NCBI GenBank assembly: GCA_023078685.1
Contig: JALGAS010000003.1
Span: forward strand, 3,348,001 to 3,412,000
Length of the DNA: 64,000 nucleotides
From: Neopestalotiopsis rosae
Taxonomy: Eukaryota > Ascomycota > Sordariomycetes > Amphisphaeriales > Sporocadaceae
Direction: 5' to 3'
Under the pieces are notes generated by a model that was given only the letters and a program-made list of their open reading frames with translations, had not been told where the DNA came from and did no database searches. Shown here one piece after another: positions 12,992-24,270 of the stretch. A program made the translations under genes and the position numbers. Numbering within the stretch: position 1 is the first letter of the stretch; the number at the start of each line of letters is the position of its first letter.

Positions 12992-13088
12992 GAGGAGGAG
13001 GAGGAGGAGGAGGAGGAGGAGGAGGAGGAGGAGGAGGAGGAGGAGGAGGAGGAGGAGGAGGAGGAGGAGGAGGAGGAGGAGGAGGAGG
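12992..13088 (+). repeat. (GAG)n trinucleotide microsatellite
   Basis: About 32 perfect tandem GAG units (97 bases). Either strand gives a long homopolymeric reading frame (Glu on plus, Ser or Leu on minus), which is an artefact of the repeat and not a gene. Confidence 0.97.
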
Positions 13089-13214
13089 GAGTTGAGCAGA
13101 ACGTTTCCCACACTTATACTCCAACAATCTTGACTCCAGCTTCGGCTACCATTAATAGCAAGTACAAGTTTGCGCACGGTGAGCGGGATTGACTTGACTC
13201 CAGAGAAGCATGAC

Positions 13215-13637
13215 CCCTGGGAGGAGCCTAGGCTGACCTTTAATTACTAGAAGGTCTCCGAGATGAGGCCAGGACTTTACATTCCCCTATTGACAGACCT
13301 CCTGAAGGATATTTTAGACCCTCGAATCGGATCCTACTCCTGTTTTGACCTTAAACACGCTTACTGATGTATCTTTGTACACTCGGACGACCGACACCAG
13401 TTTGCTTTCGATATCGACGGCTTCCCGCAGCTACAGTCCACCAGATTACCCCAGGGTTCCCGGTCTGCAGCCCACTCGTTCTCAGAGATGATGGAAGTTG
13501 TCTTGGGAAGCATTCCCAGCCCAAACGGGGAACCCTCCCTGATGACTAGGGCGACCCCCCTGGATCTGAAGGTCCTCCATAAGTACATGGACGATATTTT
13601 CCGGAGTCACGAAGGCGTGGTGCCAGCAACTCCCTAA
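13215..13637 (+). pseudogene. LTR-retrotransposon reverse transcriptase relic (probably Ty3/gypsy-like)
   Basis: In one frame the sequence shows successive reverse-transcriptase blocks: PRLTFNY, CFDLKHAY (palm motif with the first catalytic Asp), FVHSDDRHQFAF, TRLPQGSRSA, and YMDDI, which carries the YxDD catalytic pair. Two in-frame stops interrupt it (TAG at 13248, TGA at 13365), and it ends at a TAA at 13635 soon after YMDDI, so RNase H and integrase are missing. No LTRs were visible. Both internal stops could come from Trp codons by G-to-A change, the direction RIP mutates, but two sites are weak evidence. The assignment to reverse transcriptase is firm; the clade is an inference. Confidence 0.85.
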
Positions 13638-14479
13638 GTATATGCATAGTGATAATAATAGAAAAAGATGAAATAAAAAAATGAGAAAAAGAAACGAAAT
13701 AAAACAATAATCAGGAGAAAGAAAATAAGTCTATTATATTTCTTTTTACTTTTTGCACTATATCTTCTTATATAAAATAGGTATCAATGATACTATCGCA
13801 ATTATATGCAGTAGCGGTCCCCGATTTTACCTTTTTTTGTCCTGAGATCGAAGAATCTGCTGAAGATACCCTTTGTTCGTTCAGAACGAAGAGAGGTTAT
13901 CCGGTTCTCTCAAGGTGTTCCAGTATAGAGACGGTACCTTGCAATGCAAAGAGATTTCTCTCTGACCCTATCACGGTACTACACAATTTTATTCGCGCAG
14001 GAAGCAAGAATCATAAACACCAAAAAATGCAAAACATACAACACCGGGGATTCCCCAGCCGTCACCGATCTGAGTACTAATCCGGCGCTTCTCAGTTTAT
14101 CTAGGGCAGAGCGGACGGGATGCCGAGTTTTCTAAGAGCTATGGTCGTATGTGCTGTGTGGCAACATCCAAATCATATATACCTGTGGTCGTTGACAAGC
14201 AAAAGTTTTGTCATCCTTCCAAAGGCAGTAGATTGGTCAGAGACGGTGATAACGCAATGGTTCCACTTCCGCATGGTCATCGTCTATCCAAGGAGATGAT
14301 CTACGATAATATAGGCAATTATTATATGCACCTTCCACCCAATTCCAAAACATGCTCTCAGCAACTTGTGTTATTATAAGCGCTCACAACACTCGCTCTG
14401 GGAAGCTCTTGACTTGCATCGACGGTGGATTTATGAAAAGTATTCTTATCGTTTACCCTGAAGCTCCGGTTGAAACGTG
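13638..14479. other. AT-rich intergenic stretch downstream of the retroelement relic
   Basis: The first 150 bases or so are strongly A/T-rich with A-runs. The rest holds short open frames without motifs. It could include further unrecognisable element sequence. It ends at the 3' end of the reductase on the minus strand. Confidence 0.45.
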
Positions 14480-15555
14480 TCAAGCATTGGGAACTTGAAC
14501 CACATCCAAACCGGCATTCTTGATTTCCATAGAATCTAACATTCCATACCACCCCAACCAACTCACTAGCCAAACTGCCGTTGAGAATCTGCCACGAAAG
14601 ACGGCGGGCCCAGGATTCGTCTGAAGCAAATCTCCAATTACCTTCTTGGCATAGTCATCAGGGCTCATGGCGTAGCTAGACCCAGCCGAAGCTTTGCCCT
14701 CGATATCGTCAGCCAGAGCCGAGTAGAGGCTCCCCTCGGGAACCCGCCACGGCGAGTTGCCCAGCTTGAAGTTGGTGGCCACGGCGCCGGACACGACGGC
14801 CACGGCCCGGACGCCCAGTGGCGCAAACTCCTTGCGCATCACCCCGGTCATGGCCGCCACGGCGGCCTTGCTGGCCGCGTACGCGCCCTGGAACACGGGC
14901 TCGGCCAGCCCCGAGATGCTGCCGACGTTGGTCACGAGAGGGCGCGCACGACGCCCTCCAGCTGCGGCCGAGGCTGTGAGCAAGGGGAGGAATCCTTGAG
15001 TCACGGCCAGCATGCCAAAGACGTTGACGTTGAACACTATGGGTAACGCGATTCTTAGTAAAGATCTTCTGCCCTCGACGAATTGGATGCAAGTGAGGTG
15101 GAGAGCTATAAGAGGATGCAGTAGGATCAATAGCTTCTCAAGGGTTGTGGACCCCGACGAGAAATAACCTTGATCAATTCCTTATCCTTATTTCTCCAGT
15201 GCAAAGTGTAGAAAACTTGACAGAAATTGCGGAGCAACCTACTAGCCCTAGCATCGTCCAGGTTCTGATCAGCCAGAGGCATGAGGTTAAAGGCTGCGGC
15301 ATTGTTGACGAGGATATCCAGCCGACCCTCGGTGGCCTTGCCGACAGCGTCGACCGCGGCCGCAATCTGGTCTGGTTGCGAGACGTCCATGGCCAGCGTG
15401 TGGATGCCAAGATCCGCCAGGCTCTGCATCTTGTCGAGACTCCGGGCCGTTGCAAATACGCGACAGCCACGCAGATGGAACTGCCGTGCAAGAGCGGCCC
15501 CAGCCGACCCATCGGTACAGCCGGTGACTAGGACGATATGCTTATTGTCTGACAT
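14480..15555 (-). CDS. Short-chain dehydrogenase/reductase, Ayr1-like
   Basis: A classical SDR of 289 residues, with exons 15243-15555 and 14480-15036 and a 206-nt intron (donor gtaggt, acceptor atag; joining gives ARAMFNVNVFG). Motifs: the cofactor-binding IVLVTGCTDGSAG, a DVSQPDQ acidic turn, LVNNAAA, and the catalytic YAASK. The C-terminal part (VWLVSWLGWYGMLDSM) is hydrophobic, as in the NADPH-dependent 1-acyldihydroxyacetone-phosphate reductases (Ayr1) of lipid droplets and ER. Substrate prediction within SDRs is unreliable, so Ayr1-like is a moderate inference and oxidoreductase is secure. Confidence 0.85.
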
Positions 15556-16532
15556 GGTCCCTGTGTGGTTTGTGGATCTCTTGATGATCGTCGTGTGGAT
15601 TTGGTGGATGTGTTGGGCTGGGAACGATGGAATTCGGCAGCTTGGAAAAGCATTAAACAATTATTTTCACTTCTCTCTGTCATCTTTCGTCTCATTTCAA
15701 TTTTTTTCCGATTTTCTGACACTTTAATAGTTTTTGCCCTGAGGCACAGACTGAACGGAATTCCGTCGACATGGTATGAAATGTTGGAGTATAGTATAGA
15801 AACTAATCTCGATTTTCCGACTACCTGTATCTCAGCGCCCAGACGCTTGGTGAGAAATATGGTACCGGAATTCCGCGGGACTTTATTGGCCCGTTCGGAC
15901 TCAGCACAAAGCCTCTAACACAGAAGGATGGGGCTTATGTAAAAAGACTATACTCTTTGGGAAGAGATCTCCAGTAGATGTCTTTGCGACCAAAAGCAAT
16001 AAGTATGAGTTTATTCCGTACTTGCTGCTTTGCCATCTCAGTCTTAGTGATGAGCACTTAGCAGATGAGTATGTTACGTCACGGCAACTGACAGTATCTT
16101 TCCCGATTTCAATTGACATGTAGACAGGGGCAACGCGGGTCTACGGCAAGGCGCAAGGACTGACAACTCGACATATGAGGTTGCGAAAAGTCAAGCCTCG
16201 TTGCGCGAACCAATGAGAATTCAAATATGTTCTCGTCCAATTACACCGACAAGAAAAGTGGTGGATCGGCGCCTGCGGGCTGGCTCAGAGAGCTCCATTA
16301 CCGTGGCCGCAGTCGGTGCCTGCGTTTCTTGGCTGTACATCTATACCGCATTCTGGTACATTGCGGCGCGGTGACCATCCTCATATGATTAGGATTGAAT
16401 CCTTCAGAAAACACTTGGGTATATGATTTGACCATGAGATCCCACGCAATCATCATCTTCTCGTGCTGTTCTGAATACATAGTCAATTGAAGAGTGTATT
16501 CTTTCTCAAGTCCAAAAATTCATTTAGCAACC
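15556..16532. promoter_or_regulatory. Divergent intergenic region
   Basis: About 1 kb between the reductase (-) and the secreted protein (+), containing both upstream regions. No gene, RNA or repeat is evident. Confidence 0.5.
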
Positions 16533-17617
16533 ATGTCTAGACAAAATCACCAGTCAATACTGCTGCTCATGTTAGCAACAGCCAATAGAGCCGTAATCGC
16601 CGACGCATATCAATACGATACGAGTACCGGAACGACCATCCCAGATGTGAATGAAGCCGACAATTATACCATCAGTCTGTTCGAAAATGGCCTCGCGAAC
16701 CCAAACGCGACTCGATCCGTTGAATTCAATCCATTCGCAAGCGTTTCAGGCTTGATCAACACTTCGAGCCCGTTGTATCAAAACTGGAACCTACGTGAGC
16801 ATGCACCTTTTCCTACACCTCATCTGAGCACACACTGACAGAGCTGGCAATGTAAGAAATCAACATTTCAGACTTTTCAGTCCCCAATGCGGCAAGCATT
16901 GCCGAGAACGAGACGGAGTTCAAGTGGTACGAGACCACATTCGTCGACCCTCACATTATCGATTACTCGTACGGCCTGTCCTGGCCCAGCGGCGGCCTTC
17001 TAGAGTCGGCGCTGCCCGACAATGTCACAGACCTGTGCTTCACGACGATCAGCTTTTGGGGCACGCCCGCCAACGTGAGCAACCTATTAAGCCAGCAAGA
17101 TGCGGACGACAACACCGACTGCTCCTTTGTCCTGGGCACCGAGTGCGTCGGCGCCATTGAGCGCACCATCCGCACCGACGGTTCGTGCCAGGGCGTGTCG
17201 ACGAGCTGGTACAGCCTGGACGCGTGCGCCGACACGCTGGGCTACGCGGCCGCGCAAGACTATAACAGCAAGTCCCGCGCGGTCTTTACCCAGGGTTTCA
17301 ACAAGACGGTGATGGACAGCGGTGATACCTTTTGGGGTGGTTGGACTGGCGCGCATAATGGCTCCGACACGTCCCAGTACGATAGGCTCTCGACTGGTCT
17401 GCAGGTCATGGCCTTTTCTCCCACCGTCTCAAGTGGCGAGACCAATGTTTCTCGGACGCAGGTCATTTGTACGAGGATCGATGCAGCTCAGGTTGACGAA
17501 GAAGAAGATGGCGATGATGATGATACGAGTGCGGGCTGGTCAGTCCAGGCCAGTTCAGGAGTTGCGATGATGATTACCTTGGGCTGGGTTTTGGCAGCTG
17601 CCCATGTGGCTTGGTAG
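16533..17617 (+). CDS. Secreted N-glycosylated protein of unknown function, GPI-type C-terminus
   Basis: Exons 16533-16794 and 16872-17617 give 335 residues. The start ATG at 16533 opens a signal peptide (MSRQNHQSILLLMLATANRA). The ectodomain has many NxS/T sequons (for example NYT, NAT, NTS, NET, NVT, NKT, NGS, NVS) and several cysteines. An acidic run (DEEEDGDDDD) is followed by a hydrophobic C-terminus (VAMMITLGWVLAAAHVAW), compatible with a GPI signal. The 77-nt intron has donor gtgagc and acceptor ttcag; a second acceptor-like cag lies 9 bases downstream and would remove three residues in frame. I do not recognise a domain. Confidence 0.75.
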
Positions 17618-17896
17618 TGACAAGCAGATGTGTAGTATACAAAATCATAATTGACAGCATGAAATAATGTTGCCAAATGAATCTCAGCACGGAAAAAGGA
17701 GGCCATGCACATGACTTTGAGATCGCACGACCTCGTTACAACTGCATTATTCTGAACACGGTTAAATCGGGAGAAAACTGCTCCTTCCCATAAAGTGTAC
17801 AAATTATCTGTGTTACACGCAAGATGGCCGACAATTGCAGCAGGACAGGGTAGCGATTGCATTTGTCGTTGTAAACAATCTCCAAAACTGGAAGCC

Positions 17897-18481
17897 ATGT
17901 TGGACCTCATCGTTCCATGCCAGGCTGCCTTTATATTGCTAACAGACCTGATCCTGTCCTCCTTTGCCTTCTTCCTTTTCTCTTCAGGCGTCGTATCCTC
18001 AATGTACATTTTCACGAGATATTGTCGTTCCATGTCCAGCAAAACTAGTATTTTCAGCAAACTATCGATAAAGTCAAGGAAATTATATCGGACCAGCAGC
18101 CCTTTTTCCCGCGTCCGCGCGGCCTGTCGCGGCCGAACGCCAGCAGAGTCGCTATGGTCTCGGTAAGTCTGATCAAAACCATCACCACTTATTTATCAAT
18201 TAACATCTGTCAGTGTATATGAACGCAGCAACGCCCCACTGGGATCGTTCGTCAACCTATTTGGTCCCGCCCTCTACTTCGTGCGCCCGGCGACGCCGCT
18301 AGCTCTGCCGACCCCTGCCATCACGGCAGCAGAGGAGGACGAGGAGGAAGACGAGGACGAGGACGAGGAGGAGGGAAAGAAGAAGAAGAAGGACGAGGAG
18401 GAGAAGGATGAAAAGAAGCAGAGGAAGGAAGAGAAGGAGGCCGAGGACGAGGAAGCGGTGAAGGAGGAGGGCGAAGAGTAG
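17897..18481 (+). CDS. Doubtful two-exon ORF with acidic low-complexity tail
   Basis: A frame from ATG 17897 joins across a plausible 51-nt intron (18163-18213, gtaagt...tcag, phase-correct) to an exon encoding SNAPLGSFVNLFGPALYFVRP and then a Glu/Asp/Lys tail of about 60 residues. That would give 177 residues, with a hydrophobic stretch near the N-terminus. In-frame ATGs at 18002 and 18032 are alternative starts. The opposite strand is also open over 17488-18060, with coding-like sequence. I do not recognise either product, and this may be a remnant or not coding at all. Confidence 0.25.
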
Positions 18482-18869
18482 TATGTATTCTTACAACGTT
18501 TTTGCTCTCTCCAATTTATGCTTTTCGACATGAGATCATGCAAACATGAAGATGCTACCAGATTGCAATAAAGTGAGTGTGAATAGAGGAACTTGAATTT
18601 GATTCCGCACTGCTCGATCTCTGAACACGATGATCCTTCAAGTCAGGCCCAAAAGACTTTCATACAATAGTCAAGATATAGTACAGCTTGCCAGATGTAT
18701 ACACGAATCCCCAAAAACGCCTACTGATGCAGTCATATCTGTCGTCACAATTGCCACTTTTGAATGACCCGGTGAATGCATAAAATGTCAAATTCATTTT
18801 GCGTCTCAAGATATCCACCCCCTCCCTTGTCCTGTACAGTAAACATTGTACAGTAAAACCTAGAGCCCT
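18482..18869. other. Intergenic, 3' flanks
   Basis: This gap lies between the doubtful acidic ORF and the 3' end of the lipid phosphatase. I see nothing else in it. Confidence 0.5.
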
Positions 18870-20295
18870 CTAGATCCTGTTATGATCCTCATGCGATGTC
18901 GAAGCTCGGTCGTCGCGAATGGTGCTGAAGTCGTCCGTTGGACTCAGCTGATTCCTGTCCTGCTTGGCAATGGCCGTCGAGCTCTCGGTCGTGTTCAGGG
19001 TCCCTACTTCCGGTCTCTGGCGATAACGCATACCGCGAAGCTCAATATTCTCCTGGTTGGCGTAGCTCGCCGCGAGACCTTCCTCCTCATCGCCCGGCCG
19101 GATCCAGTGCTTCTTGTCCGTCGCATATGAGTACACGCCAACTCCGGCCCAAAAGGCCTTGTCGGGGCTACGAGGTGCCCATGCCCAACCGGCGCCGGTG
19201 GAAATCGGCAAATGGTAGTAGCGGAATGAGAACCAGGCCGTAATGATGCCAATGATGAATCCAAACAGAATATCGAAACCGTGATGTCTAAAGTCGTACC
19301 ATCGGGAACTGGCGATGAAGATAGCCAGAAAGAAGGGGATCAGAGTCGCCACGAGTAGGTAAATAGGAGGTGCCGCCGCCTGTTTCCTGACCGCTAGAAC
19401 CTCGGTCCCATGAGACGCAATCTGCTTGGCCACTGAAGGATCGCCGGGAGACGAGAGCTCGTCTGTAACGTGCGACATGGGCTTGTAGGTAGCGCCATTG
19501 TGTCGTGATGGAAAGGCCACGGAACTCGACTCGACGGAATGTCCCGAAGTTGCCACAAAGGGGATGACGACGGAAAACTTGCTGGCGAGGAAAAAGGACA
19601 GATATATGAGACCAGCAGCGGCCGAGGAGGAGTGCCCAGAAGGATAACTCCGGAATCCGTCGTCGAGTAGGCTCTTATCTTTATTTTGACAAATATCTGC
19701 CGAAACAAGCCCGCTGAGACTACCGTTCACTTTAAGCACATAGTAGTTGGCGATGTTTGCGTAGTCGGGCTGGCATCTCGAAAGCAGATCCGGACGCGGC
19801 TTGCCAAACATGTTCTTCATGCCGCTGGTGATGAACCAGGCGCCGCACAGAGACATGGCCAATCCGAGCCATCCTGCATGAAGCTCCCATAGCTTACGCT
19901 TCCAAATGAGAGAAGCAGGGGTTCCCTTGGGAACAGTCGGTCCAGGCACAAAGATTAGGGTCACGATCAGAATAATGGCAATGGGAATGGCGGCATTGCA
20001 CGTGAGCAGCAGCGCTGATGAGACAGTCTCGTGCTCAGTAAAAGCGAATCTGGAAACTTGGTCAACAAATATTTCCTCATTGATATGCAGACGACTCGTG
20101 AGAAACATACCCAATGTTGGGGTCATCGATGCGGAATGGGCGCTTATTGGGTGTGACATTGCCCAAAACGGTCCCCACCACACCGGCAGCTATCAGACAG
20201 AGCCAGTCGGTTATATACGAGGCATAGAGGATGAAGGGAAAACCGCGTTTCCTCGGTTTGGGCGCCGTAGTAGACGGCGAGTCGTAGTCGGTCAT
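18870..20295 (-). CDS. PAP2-superfamily lipid phosphate phosphatase (Dpp1/Lpp1-like)
   Basis: A multi-span membrane phosphatase acting on phosphatidate, diacylglycerol pyrophosphate or related lipid phosphates. Exons 20111-20295 and 18870-20049 give 454 residues. The three catalytic motifs are present in order: KNMFGKPRP (KxxxxxxRP), SYPSGHSS (PSGH) and SRWYDFRHHGFD (SRxxxxxHxxxD). About six hydrophobic segments surround them. An insertion of roughly 80 residues separates motifs 2 and 3 beyond the usual spacing, and the C-terminal 100 residues are polar and probably cytosolic. I chose the ATG at 20295; an upstream in-frame ATG near 20363 is possible. Substrate preference cannot be told from sequence. 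Confidence 0.9.
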
Positions 20296-23200
20296 TTTGC
20301 GATAGGGTTGGTAGCTGGAAGGGGAAAAGACGTGGAGAGGATTGCGGATGTCCTCTCGCATTTCAATAAATGTTTTAGAGTGAGCGCCCACTGTTAGGAT
20401 GGCGCTCGGGGCAGTCTCACAACCGATCTCTCCTCTTACTCTTGATTCCTTTACCCCAGGGGAATGAATTGATTTGATTTGCGATTTCCTCTCCGACCAA
20501 ATCAATAGATTGGCAACAAATTGAACCCCGAGCCCGGCGCCAGCGCAACTTAATAATACCAAGAAGCAGGCAGATACCTAGGTATGCAGGCTGTGCAGTA
20601 GTCTGGTTGTCTGGTAAGAGGAATTTGATACGAAGAGTGACAAGAGACAAGAGACAAGAAGAGACCAAGACCAAAATGATCAACAAGAAAAGAATGCGCC
20701 CCCAGTCTAGTAGTCTAGGCAGTAAGTACCTTGGCTACTTCGGAACAAAAGGAATGCTGCAAGAAGTGCATGTGCCTTTGGAGCGACGACGAAAAGTTTT
20801 GACTTGAAAATGGAAGAATGGAACCCAGCAACCAGTAGGTCAGAGAGGTAAGGAATTGAATTGAATTGAATCTCTTTGACAATGATCAATCCACTTAAGA
20901 TGAGATGCAAGGTAGATGACCAATTTTGGACCCTCTCAATCCATCAGCCAGGTCAAGTGCGGTGCCAGGTGCATACGCTGCTCCTACCTCGAGGTATCGA
21001 ATTGAAACACACTCCTTTTGCATTTAAAAGAGAGGGATCCTCCCCCAGAACCTTAGCAGCCAGCAAGTGCAGCAGCAGACAAAAAGGAGACTTGCTGAGT
21101 CGCTGACGAGCAGCGCCAAAGAGCCGGTACATGCAGCACACAGAAGCACCCAAAGCTGTTTGGGCTGCGCCTTGAACTAGAGCCAACGGGAGGCCAAATT
21201 GGGTAAAGGTCCTCGTGCTTGGCTTCTTAGCCGACGTGTGCCCAGGCTAGAGGACCACTGTAGCTTGCAATCCTAGTGGTCCAATGCGTGCCGTGAGAAT
21301 AAAGATTGACAGAGGCGCCGTACCAGCTCGGCAAGTCAGGCGTTTGGGAGTCTGTGAATCGTGGCTGTGTTCTGTCATCTTCTTTCTCTTGTCAATCTGG
21401 CGGTTTGTGCGGCCGCCGTCAAGGGACAAGAAGGTACTAAACCAACCCAAAGTAAACAGAGTTTGTCTGACACGTTCCGTGTGTACCTTGGCTGTTAAAG
21501 CCTATGTATGCACCTACCGTCTAAACACTTTTGCTACAGATTACCTTAACTTTTGATTACTTACTTACTACACTCAGGCACAAGGGGTGTTGATGACTTC
21601 GGCCGTTCGGCTAACCATGGAGTCGGCGGCCGCGGGCGGCGGCGACGCGACGGGAAAGGCGGTGCCGGCACTTCTTCAGCGTAGCACAGGGTCCAGATCC
21701 AATACATCACTGTAGTATAAGCAAAACCGGCACTGAACGCCCCCACGACGATGCTGAAGAACGGCTGACGGCAATGATCATGACGACCAAACGAGGCGCA
21801 GAACTTGCCATGCCTCGGTTCATAAGTCAGATCTTTGGAATCACTGACTTTGAATACAATAGAGTAGAAAGTTCCACTTGCTTGCAGCGTTAGTAGTGAG
21901 GGCGATGCTTTGAGGAACAATACGCAAAGCCAAGTACTACTCGGTGGCAGTCGTCAGCAGAGGGGCCAAATGTTAAGGATCACGCAAAATAAAGTGAACC
22001 GCCACGATAAATATTCGACGTCGCAGCGTTCACGACGAATCTTGCGAGAAGTAAAGAGTGAGAAGAGAAGCAGCGTGGCCTATGTCCAGAATAAATGAGG
22101 GCGAGGCTTCAGGGTTACATTCTTCTCTTCTGCTTGCGCGACGGCATAGTGCAGAAGTGTAGATATTGGGGCTCTCAGCTCACTAAAGGCTTGACTCTGG
22201 AGTGTACTGGACCCTGGCGGGCCTCTCTTCTCCTCAGCCCCAGCTGTAAGGTTCCCCCGTCAGCTCAGCCCGACAATCCGATCGATTCGCTATAATTAGA
22301 GCAACTATCGATCTTCTCCCGCAATTGATCGTGGGAATGCTCCGTATCGGAAGATGCATATTCCTGATGTTGCTGTTGACATTGTAAAAGTTGTGTTGTC
22401 ATGTTCTTTGAACTCTCAGAGGCTTGCGACCGGACGCCTCATTTTATTAATTCAGGGACTGTTTGCGAAATACAGCTCCCCTAGCTAGGCCCCATAGTCC
22501 CTTGGCAACCCCATTGCCAAGCACTCCATGGCACTGAGTGTCGCCCTTTCTCCCCATTAGCATCAAACAGAGAAAATTGGGTCTTTCCATTCACCACGCG
22601 TCTCACCTGAGACTTGGAAAGAAGTCATGGCTGGAGGTCTGGGTGTCATGTCACGCCCGCGACCAATGCGCAACGCTTCTACGCTTGTAATATTCCTGGT
22701 GGCAGATCTCCCGAATCTCGAATCGAAACTCCACGGATCGGTAGTGTAGTGCGGGCGGGAAGGGTCTTTCGATCTTCGAGACTGAGAAAGCAGGTGAGCT
22801 ACCTACTCTGAACATTCCATCATCGTCTTCGCTCTTGTCATGATTGACCACCGTGCCAACTCGCTCGGACACACTTTTTCATCAGCCAGGGAAATAGGAA
22901 ATAACATGGAATGTCAGCTCCGATCAACCATGTTTTGCTTTTCTTCCACGCAAGCCAAATATTCAACTTATGCGCCACGACGGTGATTTGTAGCTCATCA
23001 CAGCAAAAAAAGAATATCGAGTTGCCACGCTTATCCCACATGGCCCATGATCCACACATACACATATCCCGTCCCTTCTTCACGTCCAAGTGGCTTGCAG
23101 ACTATGTCCGAGGACCGAGATGCAGTTTTCGTCGGCCGACATCAGCAAAATGCATAGAGATGCGGCTGCCCGATATTAGCTGAGTGATTTGCAAGGCCTT

Positions 23201-24270
23201 GAGCAGGGAATAAGTGACGATGCTCATTGCCAATGATGTCCAGCCTTGCATCACCCGCTTCAAGCTGTTCAACCGTGTTATTGCTTCTCCCAGCATTTGC
23301 CAGCATCGCGTCAAAAGTCGTATTCGCCAGTCAATATAATCTGCACGACAAGACGCATATTGTACAACGCAGAGCAGCGCAAATTGGCCTCGACGTTACG
23401 AGTCCGCCACCAGCTCATTCGTCCAATGCTTTTTCTTTGCTCGTCTGATCTATGCAACATGCCTGCAGAAGGGCAGTAAGGTCAGGACAAGGGGACTATG
23501 GAGACGTGCTGTAGATGCAACTGTCACTTGCTTTTCTGCGCTGATCGCCAATTCGCACCACCGTCGACCAGTGTTTGGGATTCGGCCCATGGCTGGCAAC
23601 CAACGCAACCTGAACATGCTCGCACATCCGTGTGTTCTACCGTCTCTTTGAGCGCCGCACTGGGCTCCAGATCGACCCCCAAAGGGATCTAGCTGCTAAC
23701 TAACCTTAGATAGTTAAAGTCGACCACCAACAACATCTGAGCCCAAGAAATACTGTGGGGACGTCTTCGTATTCTTGAACTAACCATTGTTTCGACTCAT
23801 CCTCCGTCTGTTATATACACCGGAAACTAGGATTACCTGCAAGGGACGAGAACTCTAGACTTTCCGATATTGCTCAACATCCAATGGGAGAAAAGACCCC
23901 CGAGCCAACTATGGTTCCAATGAGTTCCAATGATGGCATACCTCGACGGTAGGGCTTCGGTAACCTTACCCGAATTGTTAGACTCCATCTGTGCTCAACA
24001 GTATTCCACAGTGCCCCTCGAATATACTGATCAAGACTCACTAGAGGACCGTCAGCTCTCGTTATTGTACATTCGACCGAATATGTCCATGCATCCTTGT
24101 CGCGGTCAGTTCGCTACCACGGCCCTGGAAACCTATAAACACCCATTGATGCCTCGATACAAAAAGGGAGCCGCTCTCTTCTGTCATCCAAACAGGCCTT
24201 GACGTGCAAGTTGGCTGTAATACTCTCGTTGCTACTACACAATCCATTCGCTTGATACCCTATATTCACC
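20296..24270. other. Long region without a supported gene
   Basis: Nearly 4 kb. The left end is the lipid phosphatase promoter and the right end the chitin deacetylase promoter and leader. Short frames, such as one over 21561-21920 on the minus strand with a single hydrophobic stretch, lack an ATG or any recognisable domain. No tRNA, rRNA or clear repeat was seen. Confidence 0.5.

Noticed and set aside
12868..13177. Poly-Ser, poly-Leu and poly-Glu frames across the GAG microsatellite
   Set aside because: They are products of the trinucleotide repeat alone; flanking sequence shows no coding signal.
21561..21920. 119-codon minus-strand frame with one hydrophobic stretch
   Set aside because: The upstream end is a TTG with no in-frame ATG near the start, there are no splice-linked exons, and no motif is recognised.
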